From assembly GCF_021026375.1 (NCBI RefSeq), contig NZ_JAJNDB010000012.1:1-46601 (forward strand): a DNA stretch of 46,601 bases, in the 5' to 3' direction. The stretch is from Actinomycetospora endophytica (lineage in GTDB: Bacteria > Actinomycetota > Actinomycetes > Mycobacteriales > Pseudonocardiaceae). The notes beneath the pieces were generated by a model that was not told the origin of the DNA, did not search any database, and saw only the letters and a list, made by a program, of their open reading frames with translations. Position numbers and translations under genes: made by a program. Shown here piece by piece: positions 1 to 8,660 of this stretch. The first letter of the stretch is position 1, and each line of letters begins with the position of its first letter.

Positions 1-1
1 A

Positions 2-88
2 ACCCGTTGGACGTTGCGCTGGAAACCCGCCCTCAACGCCTTCGCCATCACGTTCCCCGGCCGTATCGTCCCGTCAAGCACCTACTGA
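2..88 (+). pseudogene. C-terminal tail of an IS256-type transposase (partial at window edge)
   Basis: An open frame enters from the left edge and stops at 86-88 (TGA) after 28 codons. It contains RWKPALNAFAITFPGR, which resembles the conserved C-terminal end of IS256/Mutator-family transposases (W-K-x-A-L-N-x-F-A-I-x-F). Only the tail is visible, so it may be the end of an intact element outside the window or a fragment. The family call rests on this short motif alone. Confidence 0.5.
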
Positions 89-224
89 CCCATCAACGCC
101 AATTACACCGATCATCGGACAGTCCCGCGCCGCCGACGGGAGTGGCTTGAGAGAGGTCTGCACTGCCCTAAGTTGGTCTGCCCTCCTCGTCGAACAACCC
201 CGTAGGCATCGTCGAGGAGGTCAG

Positions 225-1419
225 GTGTCGAGCAAGCCGGCACAGCAGCAAGACTCAGTGGTGATCGCGGTCGACCCGCACAAGGCGTCGTGGACGGCGG
301 CGGCGGTCGGTCCGGGTGTGACGGCGTTGGACACCCTGCGGGTGCCGGTCGGCGGGCGCGGCTACCGGGAGCTGCGTCGCTTCGCGGCCCGCTGGCCGGA
401 GGTGGTGTGGGCGATCGAGGGCGCCACCGGGTTGGGCGCGCCGCTGGCCGCCCGGTTGTCCGCGGACGGCGTCGACGCGGTGGATGTACCCGCGAAGCTG
501 GCCGCGCGGGTGCGGATGCTCTCCACCGGGCATGGCCGCAAGAGCGACAGCGACGACGCGGTCTCGGTCGGTGTCGCCGCGTTGACCGCGGTAGGTCTGC
601 GCAGTGTCGCCGTCGACGAAACGATCACCGCGCTGCGCGCCCTGGTCGAGCACCGCGACGACATCGTGCGGACCCGCACCCAGACGATCAACCGGCTCCA
701 CACCCTGCTCACCAAGCTGGTCGCCGGCGGCGCACCCCGTCAGCTCGACGCCGACACCCGCCGCGCGGCTGCTGCGCGGAGTCCGTCCTCGCGCGACGGG
801 CCCGCGCACGCTGCGGCGCCTGGCCGCCGAGCTGGTCACCGAGACCCGGCACCTGGACCGGCGGATCGCCACCGCCACCGCCGAGATCAGCCGCACCGTG
901 GCCGCCAGCGCGAGCACCCTGACCCAGCTGCACGGCATCGGAGACCTCACCGCCGCGAAAATCCTGGCCCGGGTCGGGGACGTGCGCCGGTTCCGCTCCG
1001 CCGCGGCGTTCGCCTCCTACACCGGCACCGCCCCGATCGAGGTGTCCTCCGGCGACGCCGTGCGGCATCGCCTCTCGCGAGCTGGGGACCGCCAGCTCAA
1101 CTGCTGCCTGCACGTCATGGCCATCAGCCAGATCCGCCGTGAGAGCCCGGGACGGGACTACTACCAGGCCAAACGCGCCGCCGGCAAAGGCCACAAGGAA
1201 GCCACGCGGTGTCTGAAACGCCGCCTCTGCGACGTCGTCTACCGCCAGCTGCTCCACGACGCCGAGCTCGGCGATGGCGCGGGCCCGGGAGGACACCAGG
1301 GGGCGACTCGAGAGTCCAGCGCGGCCGGCTCAACCCCTACCACCGGCTCTTCGGACAAGTCACTTCCCGGGCCCGCGACCGACACTCTATCCCCGCCCAA
1401 CCAAGATCAGCTTGACTAG
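225..1419 (+). pseudogene. IS110-family transposase, frameshifted
   Basis: The gene starts at GTG 225 behind a strong ribosome site (GAGGAGG at 214-220). The N-terminal DEDD/RuvC-like domain is recognisable: AVDPHK, AIEGATG and RKSDSDDA supply the acidic residues expected of IS110 DEDD transposases. The frame breaks at about 755-762 (CACCCGCCGCGCGG), where one extra base moves the coding sense into the next forward frame. That frame carries a Tnp20-type C-terminal domain with a helix-hairpin-helix (GIGDLTAAKIL) and the SSGD serine region, ending at TAG 1417-1419. IS110 elements are not known to rely on programmed frameshifting, so this is probably an inactive copy or a sequencing error. It follows an IS256-type fragment, marking a transposon-rich edge. 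Confidence 0.85.
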
Positions 1420-1664
1420 AGAGGAGCCTTCTTGATCAAGCCCGAGGAGGGCTTGCAGGCCGCCGGCCTGTTCCATCAGCAGTGAGAGGCCGAGAGCGTC
1501 AAGCCAACCGAGGGACGCGGCAGCCCCGACCCGTTGAGCTGAAAGGCGGCCATAACCGGGGACTATCGGCCGCGACGTCGGCACCATGAGCTCCACCGCG
1601 GCCCGGCGAGCGACCGCCAACTACACGATCCCCGACGAGACACTTGCTACCGGTGCTGGTTGGC
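1420..1664. other. Non-coding flank of the IS110 copy with short hairpins
   Basis: No supported gene. It contains a perfect palindrome CTTGATCAAG (1431-1440) and an inverted repeat CAGGCC-GCC-GGCCTG (1456-1470). Either could lie in the right end of the IS110 element or act as a weak terminator. No terminal inverted repeat with the left flank was recognised. Confidence 0.3.
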
Positions 1665-2138
1665 CTAGCGGGGCTCGTTGTCTTCGGGCCCGCCCTCGAA
1701 ATCCTCGGCGGAGGCGGAACTCAGCCATGACCGTAGTTCGCTGGCCTGCTCCTCGATCTCGTCCGGGCTCGCTGCGGGTTTGGACGACTCGGCGTCGTCG
1801 TAGACGCCCCCGGCGATCTCCCGGATCGGCACTGCGGCCTGCTCGAGCACCGTAGCCGAGGCGTAGATCGGTACCCCGGCGGCCACCGCCACCGGCACCG
1901 CATCGCTGGGCCGCGCGTCGACCCGGGCGCCACCATCACGCACCACCTCGGCCCGGAACACCCCCTCGGCGATATCGCAGATCATGACCTGGGTGATCCG
2001 CCCTCCCAGCCCCACGACCACGTCCACGAGCAGCTGGTGCGTCAACGGCCGCCGCGGGTGCTCCCCACCGGCGCTTCTGGGCACGCGTCGATGTCGTCGC
2101 GAGGCCCGGAGATCGCGAGCCGTGCGGCGCCGAGTCAC
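1665..2138 (-). CDS. Bifunctional nuclease (BFN/DUF151) family protein, N-terminus degraded
   Basis: From about residue 30 the protein matches the BFN/DUF151 family: RPLTHQLL, a conserved central block, then DARPSDAVPVAVAAGVPIYA, where ARPSDA is the family hallmark, and an acidic tail. Family members (about 160 residues) start with a beta-rich half containing an LPIxIG motif. Here the residues before RPLTHQLL are arginine-rich and unrelated, and no other frame restores the missing part convincingly. The open frame begins at GTG 2138 without a ribosome site. I see an N-terminally truncated gene, probably a pseudogene next to the transposase debris. In other actinobacteria BFN genes sit in conserved housekeeping neighbourhoods, which is not the case here. 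Confidence 0.6.
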   Translation of the reverse strand: MTRRRTARDLRASRRHRRVPRSAGGEHPRRPLTHQLLVDVVVGLGGRITQVMICDIAEGVFRAEVVRDGGARVDARPSDAVPVAVAAGVPIYASATVLEQAAVPIREIAGGVYDDAESSKPAASPDEIEEQASELRSWLSSASAEDFEGGPEDNEPR

Positions 2139-2581
2139 TCGCCCGTGGGGCTGCCACGCCCAGGGCAGGTCGTGCGCCTAAGGCTCCCGAGCGACCGCGG
2201 GCGAAGATCGGCCACCCGGAGCGGACAACTCGGTGGCGGTTCCGGCACCGACGCGCGGCGGCGCGAGGCGCACAACGGCAAGGCCCTGCCCGCACTTGAA
2301 TGGTTACTCATTTATGAGGCTCAGTTCACTGTGCGAGACTCTACGATCGAGCCTGGAATCCGGCTCTGGTTGAAGGTGTCGGTGCGTTCGGAGGCGGGTC
2401 TGGTCGAAGCAGCGGAGAGATCGGCGAGGTCCTGGTCGCCACGGTCGCTCGGGTATGCCCAGCGAATCGGCGTCCCCGTTTCGGATCCATTTGGGCGATG
2501 CCTGGGGCCGGGACCCGGGCGCCTGCCAGAGGAAGGTACTGCCTAGAATGCCGGGAACTGCGGTCCGGCCCAGGGGAGCTT
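2139..2581. other. Intergenic region before the tandem TetR gene
   Basis: No supported coding region. A long forward frame crosses it but has arginine-rich composition, no ribosome site and no recognisable domain. The only structure noticed is the AT-rich palindrome at 2308-2319. Confidence 0.4.
2308..2319. promoter_or_regulatory. AT-rich palindrome upstream of the tandem TetR gene
   Basis: CTCATTTATGAG is an inverted repeat (CTCAT-TT-ATGAG) in a short AT-rich patch, within the otherwise gene-free 2139-2581 stretch. TetR proteins commonly bind such palindromes near their own gene. It lies about 260 bases before the TetR start, so the link is only suggestive. Confidence 0.3.
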
Positions 2582-3808
2582 ATGCGTGCACGTGGGCAAC
2601 AAACTCGGCGTACCCCAAATGAGGTGCGCCGGCTACTCCTCGTTGCGGCGCGTACCGAGTTCAGGGTGCACGGCTACCCGCGGACCAGCACTCAGAACGT
2701 CGCCGATGCTGCCGGTGTCAACGAGACGTTGCTCTTCCGACACTTCCAGAGCAAGGCAAATCTGTTCGACGAGGCAGTGCTGCAGCCGATCGTGACCACC
2801 GTTGAGGAAACCTTCGCCGAGTGGGCGGGCGATCGACCGATCACCAGCCAGGACCCTGCGGGGGAGCTGACGAGTCTCATTGTGATTCTTCGGACTGCGC
2901 TGGCCGACCGACGCAGTGATCTGGTGGCCCTGATCGAGGCCCAGGCCTATGCGCCGGAACTCGGGCCCCTGCTCGACCGTGTCGATGGACAGCTCCGGGA
3001 GCAGGGACCTGCGCTACGGAGCGCCGCGCGACGTACCGACCTCATTGCCGGGCCGGGGCGAGCGAGGGCTGTGCTGAACTTCGTCGTGGCGATGGTGGCC
3101 TTCCGGCCGGACACGATCCGTGCAGGTCAGGCCACGGGCGACGGCTCGCTTCCGGAGGCCAACGCCGATGGGCCCGGTGCCGCCGAGGGCTTCCGGTCGA
3201 GCCGAGTCGATCATCGCGGTCGGGAGCTGCGGCGGGTGATCTGCGTGCACGCCGGGGAGGCGTTCGCCGAGGCCGGGTACAAGAAGACGACCACGCGCGC
3301 GATCGCGGCCCGGGCCTCGACCGCGGAGTCCACGATTTTCCGGTATTTCCGCGACAAGACGGAACTGTTCGACGAGGCCGTTGTCAAACCGTTCCTCGCC
3401 GATGTCGAGGCGTTCACTGAACGGTGGGTGAATCATCGTCCGATCGAGCGAGACTCCGACGATCGAGTCGCTTTATTCCTCGACGCTCTGCACCAGTTCT
3501 TGGTCGATCGACGCCGCACGATCCTGGTGCTGTTCACCGTCGATGAATTCGGCGCGTCTGCCGAACGGACCGGCCGGGCCCTCGATATCTGCACGGATCT
3601 TCTGCTTCGCGCGGTGAGTGAGTGCGCTTGTCCAGCGGACTCGACCGAGAAGATTCGCCGATCGGTTGCGGCCGATGTGCTCGCGGTGGCCTTGGGTTCG
3701 GCGGTTCTCGACGATTCGCCCGCCGGCAATACGAGGCGCGTTCTTGCCGAGGAGATCACCCGTGTGGTGCTCCGGGGCACTGCCTCGACCGACCTGCTTC
3801 CTCAATGA
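2582..3808 (+). CDS. Tandem TetR/AcrR transcriptional regulator (two fused TetR modules)
   Basis: ATG 2582 is preceded by AGGGGAG and gives 408 residues, about twice a normal TetR protein. Two TetR-type DNA-binding domains are present. The first is at about residues 14-66, ending FRHFQSKANLFDEAV. The second is at about 215-267, ending FRYFRDKTELFDEAV. Each is followed by a similar stretch ending W-x4-RPI, so the gene looks like an internal duplication with both recognition helices kept. Such a protein could bind two half-sites from one chain or bridge two operators; that is inference. It converges on the minus-strand gene at 3841-4578 and lies just beyond the 3' side of the mce operon. The ligand is unknown. 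An in-frame extension to 2498 lacks a ribosome site and is not used. Confidence 0.85.
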   Translation: MRARGQQTRRTPNEVRRLLLVAARTEFRVHGYPRTSTQNVADAAGVNETLLFRHFQSKANLFDEAVLQPIVTTVEETFAEWAGDRPITSQDPAGELTSLIVILRTALADRRSDLVALIEAQAYAPELGPLLDRVDGQLREQGPALRSAARRTDLIAGPGRARAVLNFVVAMVAFRPDTIRAGQATGDGSLPEANADGPGAAEGFRSSRVDHRGRELRRVICVHAGEAFAEAGYKKTTTRAIAARASTAESTIFRYFRDKTELFDEAVVKPFLADVEAFTERWVNHRPIERDSDDRVALFLDALHQFLVDRRRTILVLFTVDEFGASAERTGRALDICTDLLLRAVSECACPADSTEKIRRSVAADVLAVALGSAVLDDSPAGNTRRVLAEEITRVVLRGTASTDLLPQ

Positions 3809-3840
3809 GTCCGGGTCCCGCAGGCTGGGGTGTTCGACAG

Positions 3841-4578
3841 TCAGGTGGCTGTGGCGACGGGGTGGCAGCGTGTGCAGGGCGAGAAGCCTTCGTCGCGCGC
3901 GTCCTCGAGGGCGATGTCGTCGGTGGCCCGGTCGGCGATGACCTCGCATCCGGGCCGGTGGTAGCGGCGGCGGCCCGGCTGCACGGACACGACGTCTGTT
4001 TGGTCGTCGACGGGGCCGGGTACCCCGGTCGCCGCTGAGCCGTGGGGCCCGACCGAGGCGCGGTCGTCGCTCACCTTGTCGGCGGTGCCCGCGGCGGTCG
4101 CTGCTTCTGGGTCGCCGGGGTCGGCGGTTCGGGACCGGACCGGCACCGGATCGTGGCGGGGCGCCGTGGTCGACTCGGACTCGACCTCAGGCTCGGCGCC
4201 CGCAGGCGGGGCACCCGGCTCGGGCGCGGAAGCCTGCTCGTTCGAGTTCCTCCCCTGATCGGTCTGCGACTCGGCGGCGATGGCGGTGGAGTCCGGGTCG
4301 GGGCTGACAGGCGCGATGGTCTCCGCGGGGTGGTCGGCCTGCCCGGCCGGGTCGACAGCGTCCGGTTCGGCGGGGCCAGCGGCAGTGGTGCCGGTTTCGC
4401 GTGTCGCATCGTCACCGTGTCGTGCCGCCGCCTGTCGAGCGCGCAGCCGTCGCGCCCCGATCAGGACGAGCACCGCGGCGGCGAGTGCGAGCGCCACCCA
4501 CGCGAAGACGACCTCTCCGCTGATCCACGCGGCTGCCGACGACGCCAGCGCGGCGATCACCATGATCGCGACGAACAT
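3841..4578 (-). CDS. Membrane-anchored protein with C-terminal His/Cys motif
   Basis: The start at ATG 4578 has a near-perfect ribosome site (AAGGAGGACCGG). The 245-residue product begins with two hydrophobic segments (about residues 2-20 and 24-42). An Ala/Pro/acidic low-complexity linker of about 150 residues follows. The C-terminal module has YHRPGCEVI and then SPCTRCHP, a YHxxxC...CxxC arrangement resembling small metal-binding Ada-like or zinc-ribbon modules in actinobacterial membrane proteins. Metal binding is inferred from cysteine and histidine spacing only. It lies 79 bases downstream of the universal stress gene on the same strand. Function is unknown. Confidence 0.75.
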   Translation of the reverse strand: MFVAIMVIAALASSAAAWISGEVVFAWVALALAAAVLVLIGARRLRARQAAARHGDDATRETGTTAAGPAEPDAVDPAGQADHPAETIAPVSPDPDSTAIAAESQTDQGRNSNEQASAPEPGAPPAGAEPEVESESTTAPRHDPVPVRSRTADPGDPEAATAAGTADKVSDDRASVGPHGSAATGVPGPVDDQTDVVSVQPGRRRYHRPGCEVIADRATDDIALEDARDEGFSPCTRCHPVATAT

Positions 4579-4657
4579 CCGGTCCTCCTTGGTTGACGTG
4601 TGGCACGAGCCCTGACTTATAGAGCGGCCACGCAGCGATCGGCCGAGTGGAGCCGGG

Positions 4658-5107
4658 TCATGTGGTGTGGACGATGAGCAGGTCGACCGGGACCTGGTGC
4701 GACGCCTTGGCCGGCACGGAACCAAGGAGTCGACCGGCGAGGGTGTTGATGCCCCGGTTGCCGACCGCGACGAGGCTGACCCCTCGGCGCTGGGCGACCC
4801 CGGCGAGCACCTCGGCCGGGTCGCCCTCCTCGACGACGAGCTCGATGTGCTCGACGCCGAGCTCGTCGACGCGGCTGCGGGCCCGGGCGGCGATCTCCTC
4901 GGCGGGTGCTGCCCCGCGCATGAGATAGGCATCGGCGCCGAGCGCGGCCTCGGCGTCGTTGATGGTCTCCGGTTCCTGGTCGCGGTAGGCGCAGACGATC
5001 AGCAGACCGGCGTGTTGGTCGAGGGCGAGCTGCCCGGCGCGTTCCACCGCGATGTGGGACGACGCGGAACCGTCGGTACCGACCGCGATCAGGCGTGGGG
5101 GGCTCAT
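4658..5107 (-). CDS. Universal stress protein (UspA family)
   Basis: The 149-residue product from ATG 5107 (GAGGA upstream) is a single Usp domain. It begins with the beta strand LIAVGTDGSASS and ends with VAVGNRGINTLAGRLLGSVP. That last stretch matches the nucleotide-binding pattern G-x2-G-x9-G-S, so it is probably of the ATP-binding subtype. The final strand VDLLIVH completes the fold. It lies 47 bases downstream of the foldase gene, on the same strand as the mce operon, and could be its last or next-to-last cistron. A role in stress adaptation is typical of the family; the specific trigger is not visible. Confidence 0.9.
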   Translation of the reverse strand: MSPPRLIAVGTDGSASSHIAVERAGQLALDQHAGLLIVCAYRDQEPETINDAEAALGADAYLMRGAAPAEEIAARARSRVDELGVEHIELVVEEGDPAEVLAGVAQRRGVSLVAVGNRGINTLAGRLLGSVPAKASHQVPVDLLIVHTT

Positions 5108-5154
5108 GAAGGATCCTCTCGGGTCGTCGCTGGCCACGGTGTGGACGGGTGCGC

Positions 5155-6249
5155 TCAGGGCGTGCTCTGCGCCGGGAGCTCGTCGGGGTTCGCCGGCTGA
5201 TAGGCGTCCGCGTAGCGCACGTCGGCCTGCTTGACCTGGCCGGTCAGCCACGGCCGCCAGATCGCGATCCGGCGCTCGCGGTCGACCTGCTGACGCAGCG
5301 GCTCCTTGACCTGCTCTAGCGACAGCGGCGTGGCGGGCTGGACACCGACGACCTGCCCGACGTTCCACCCGGTGCTGGTCTGGACCGGCCCGAAGACCGA
5401 CCCGGCCGGTGCGGCGAACGCCGCGTCGGCGTAGGGCTTCTCGAGCTGGGAGGCGGCGAGGGTGCCGAGGTCCCCGCCCTGGGCCGCCGTGGACTTGTCC
5501 AGCGAGGAGGCCGCGAGCGCGGCGAAGTCCGCGCCTCCCCGGGCCTGGTCGGCCAGCTGCTGGGCCTGTTGCTGGTCGGCGACGACGATGTTGCGCAGGT
5601 GGCGCGCCTCGGGCGTCACCATCTGGGCCTGGCGCTGTCCGAAGGCCTGGGCGACGTCGGCGTCGGTCACCGGCGGGACCGACGCGGTGATCTTGTCGAA
5701 CAACCGGCTCGCGGCGAGCTGGCGGTGGATCTCGTCGGTGACGTTGAGCTGGGAGATGTGCAGCCGGCTCAGCGCCTGGTCGAACGACTGCTGCCCCTGG
5801 GGGAACTGGGTCTGGATCATGGTGTTGAGGGCGTCCTGGACGTCCTTGTCGGTGACCACCACGCCCCGGGCGGTCGCCTGCTGGTCGATGACCAGGCTCG
5901 TGGCGACGGCCTGGGCGACGTCCCGCTGGTAGCGGTCCTTCCCCGCCGGATCGGTCGGGGCGACGACGCCGTAGAGCGCGCTGAGCACGTCGGTGCGCGA
6001 CTGGTAGTCGGCCTGGCTCACCGGCACCCCGCCGACCTCGAGGACGTCGCCGTCGGGGACGGCCGTGAGCCGGTGCACGACGAGGAAGCTGCCCGACCCG
6101 ATCACGACCAGCGCCGCGAGCACGATGGTCACCAGGCTCGTGACTCGCTGCCGCGGCATGAGCAGCGGCCAGCGACGGGGCCGGACCGAGCGCACGAGGG
6201 CGCTCGCCGAACGCACCGCGTCCGAGGCGGCGTTTCCGGGTCGACTCAC
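5155..6249 (-). CDS. Membrane-anchored parvulin-type peptidyl-prolyl isomerase (SurA/PrsA-like)
   Basis: The start GTG 6249 overlaps the MMPL stop codon (GTGA), giving 364 residues. A single N-terminal membrane segment lies at about residues 38-60. A SurA_N-like helical chaperone region follows (LVIDQQATARGVVVTDKDV), then a rotamase domain from about residue 215 with ARHLRNIVV, GGDLGTLAASQLEKPYADA and GPVQTSTGWNV, the usual parvulin blocks. It should act outside the membrane, catalysing proline isomerisation or chaperoning exported proteins. Tight coupling to the mce/MMPL operon suggests that its clients include the long MCE proteins; that is inference. A longer open frame to 6609 is antisense-like and rejected. 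Confidence 0.85.
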   Translation of the reverse strand: MSRPGNAASDAVRSASALVRSVRPRRWPLLMPRQRVTSLVTIVLAALVVIGSGSFLVVHRLTAVPDGDVLEVGGVPVSQADYQSRTDVLSALYGVVAPTDPAGKDRYQRDVAQAVATSLVIDQQATARGVVVTDKDVQDALNTMIQTQFPQGQQSFDQALSRLHISQLNVTDEIHRQLAASRLFDKITASVPPVTDADVAQAFGQRQAQMVTPEARHLRNIVVADQQQAQQLADQARGGADFAALAASSLDKSTAAQGGDLGTLAASQLEKPYADAAFAAPAGSVFGPVQTSTGWNVGQVVGVQPATPLSLEQVKEPLRQQVDRERRIAIWRPWLTGQVKQADVRYADAYQPANPDELPAQSTP

Positions 6250-8660
6250 ACCATCACGTCCTTCTTCGTCGGACTCGACACCTCGTCGGTCGGGACCGCC
6301 GGTCGCGCCGGCGGGAGGATCACCCCGACGACGAGCGCCGCGGCGGCGAACGAGAGCGCCACGCCGATCGCCAGGAGCATCCCGAACTGGCGGAGCACGG
6401 CGAGATCGGAGAGCACGAGCGTGCAGTAGCCGAGCACGGCCGCCGAGGCCGCGAGGGCCGCGCTGCGCAGCAGCCACGGTCGCCGTCGTCGGTAGGCGTC
6501 GGCGAGGACGACCGAGAACTCGGTGGCCGTCGCTGCCGAGAGGGCGCCGATGGCGACCGTGAGCGGGTTGAGCGCCCCGCTGATCAGCCACGTCACCGCC
6601 ATCGTCCACCCGGTGCCGAGCAGCATGGTCAGCACGGCCCGCCCCGCGTCGGCCCGCTCACGCAGGCCCAGGAGGAGCACCAGCGCCGCGGCGGCGACCG
6701 CGACCAGGTTGATGAGCAACCGGCCCTGGGAGATGCCCTCGTAGCCGTGCGAGACCGCGACCGGGAGTCCGACGACGTCGGCGGAGTAGCCGGGCGGCGG
6801 CGGCGGCAGGGCGGCGCGCACCCCGTCGAGCAGGGTCCGTTGGGCGGAGACGTCCTGCAGTTCGATCCCGAGGATCTGCTGGGAGACCTGGTGGTCGGGT
6901 CGGATGACCGCCGAGGCCAGGTAGGGGGGCAGGAGCCCCGCGCCCGACTTGATCTGGTCGGCGGTCGGCGAGGGGCCGAGGAACTGCAGCAGGCTGCTCG
7001 TCGTCGTGATCGGGTGCAGCCGGTCCGCGTAGTCCCGGTCGACGAGATCGTCGACGCTGCGGTCCCAGGCCAGCGCGGCGGGGGTGAGGACGTCGGGGCC
7101 GTGCAGCACGACGCTGACCTCGCCCGCCGCGCCGAGGACGTCCTCGACGTGCTGGGCCTCGGTGAGCGCCGGCAGGCCCTGGGCGAGGTTCTCCGGGTTC
7201 GCCTCCACCGGAAGCTGGGGCAGGGCGATCCACCCGGCCGTCGCGATGAGCACCGCGACCAGCAGCGCCGGCGCCCGGATCGCCCAGCCCGGGGCGTGCG
7301 ATGCCGTCCCCCACCGCAGCCGGGTGGGCGAGGGCTCCTCGACGCCGAGCCACTGCCGCACGGCCAGCGCCACCAGCCCGGTGGCGACGATCCCGCCGGC
7401 CAGCGCGAGGCCGAGCTCGCGCATGAACGGCAGCGGGGAGAGCGCGAGCGCGGCGAACCCGGCGGCGCCCGCGGCGGCGGCGACCAGCACCCGGCGTCGT
7501 CGGGTGGGCTGGGTCAGGTAGAGCGGGTAGTCGCTGCCGATGCCCATGAGGATGGGCAGGAACGCGACGACGCCGAGCGAGACCGGCCGGCCGATCCAGC
7601 CGAACACCGCGAGGGTGAGCGCGGTGCCGGCGAGGGCCGCGGCGAACGGCCGCAGCCGGGCCCGTCGTCGGGCGATCCATCCCACCAGCCCGTAGAGAGC
7701 GCCGACCACCGCCAGCGCGACGGCTCCGAGGAGCGGGAACTCCTGCTGGACCCGGTGGCTGAGCTCGGCGGTCACCGCGGGGACACCGGAGACCGTGGTC
7801 TCCGCGGTGGACAGACCGGCCTTCCCGACGGCGCCGTTGATCGCGGACACCAGCTGCTGCGTCCCGCCCTGGTCGAGATCGGCCTTCGGCCGCACCAGGA
7901 TCGCGGCGGTGTCGGGACGCGGGACCACGGCGGCCCACTGGGTGCGGGGCTGTCCTCCCCCGTCGAAGAGCACGCTGTTCACGAACTGCGGGTTGCGCGA
8001 GGTCGGCAGGCCCGCGGGGAGCGCCTGGACGAGCAGCGCGGCGTAGCGCTGGTCGAAGCCGACCGTGGCCTGTTGGCCGGCCGCCGTCACCGCGGCGGGA
8101 TCGGCGCCCTTGGCCCTGGCCTCCTGCTCCGCGGTCCCCTGCAGGGCGTCCCGCTGCCCGCTGATCTGGGCGAGCAGGTTCTGCGCGCTGATCGCGACCT
8201 GGTTGATCGCGGTCCCCGGGCCGTAGACCTCGGCGACGCCGGGCAGGTGGGTCAGGCGCCCCTCCAGCCCGATCAGCCGGCCGAGCTGGTCCTCGTCGTC
8301 GAAGAACTGCCGCGGCTGGGGTGAGCGCAGCAGGACCACGACCGGGTCGCCACCGAACGAGTTCGCCCGGTCGTCCATGGCCTGCAGCGCCGGGTCCTCG
8401 GCCGGCAGGAACGACGCGATGCCGGTGTCGACCTTCAGCCGCGCCAGGCCCACCACGGTCAGCGCCACCACGAGCACCACCAGGCCCAGAGCCGCTCCCC
8501 GGCGACCCCGCCACCAGCCCGCGGGCGGGCGTGGCGGCAGGAGCCGCCGCAGACGTCCCCGCCCCCGGGCACGCCGCGCCGGTGATCGCTCGCCGTCTGG
8601 ACGCTCACTGTGGGGCGGCTGGCTGCGCCGGCGGGGCAGCCGCAACGTCGGGCGCCTCAT
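6246..8660 (-). CDS. MMPL/RND-superfamily hydrophobic-molecule transporter
   Basis: ATG 8660 overlaps the preceding MCE stop (ATGA). The 804-residue product has an arginine-rich cytoplasmic start, a first membrane helix (LGLVVLVVALTVVGLARL), a large extracytoplasmic loop beginning VDTGIASFLPAEDPA, a block of membrane helices, a second extracytoplasmic loop and a second block of helices. This duplicated layout is that of RND proteins such as MMPL, HpnN and HAE-3. An Asp-Tyr pair in IGSDYPLYLT sits where MMPL proton-relay residues lie. The equivalent second-half helix has an acidic TEFSVVLADA. No partner adaptor is seen, so it probably moves a lipid-like substrate across or out of the membrane alongside the MCE complex. 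Confidence 0.88.
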   Translation of the reverse strand: MRRPTLRLPRRRSQPPHSERPDGERSPARRARGRGRLRRLLPPRPPAGWWRGRRGAALGLVVLVVALTVVGLARLKVDTGIASFLPAEDPALQAMDDRANSFGGDPVVVLLRSPQPRQFFDDEDQLGRLIGLEGRLTHLPGVAEVYGPGTAINQVAISAQNLLAQISGQRDALQGTAEQEARAKGADPAAVTAAGQQATVGFDQRYAALLVQALPAGLPTSRNPQFVNSVLFDGGGQPRTQWAAVVPRPDTAAILVRPKADLDQGGTQQLVSAINGAVGKAGLSTAETTVSGVPAVTAELSHRVQQEFPLLGAVALAVVGALYGLVGWIARRRARLRPFAAALAGTALTLAVFGWIGRPVSLGVVAFLPILMGIGSDYPLYLTQPTRRRRVLVAAAAGAAGFAALALSPLPFMRELGLALAGGIVATGLVALAVRQWLGVEEPSPTRLRWGTASHAPGWAIRAPALLVAVLIATAGWIALPQLPVEANPENLAQGLPALTEAQHVEDVLGAAGEVSVVLHGPDVLTPAALAWDRSVDDLVDRDYADRLHPITTTSSLLQFLGPSPTADQIKSGAGLLPPYLASAVIRPDHQVSQQILGIELQDVSAQRTLLDGVRAALPPPPPGYSADVVGLPVAVSHGYEGISQGRLLINLVAVAAAALVLLLGLRERADAGRAVLTMLLGTGWTMAVTWLISGALNPLTVAIGALSAATATEFSVVLADAYRRRRPWLLRSAALAASAAVLGYCTLVLSDLAVLRQFGMLLAIGVALSFAAAALVVGVILPPARPAVPTDEVSSPTKKDVMV

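Noticed and set aside
147..224. Earlier in-frame start for the IS110 transposase
   Set aside because: GTG 225 has a perfect ribosome site directly upstream and matches the usual distance to the first catalytic Asp.
2037..2546. Forward ORF of 169 codons over the nuclease remnant
   Set aside because: It overlaps the BFN block on the opposite strand, lacks a ribosome site and has no recognisable domain.
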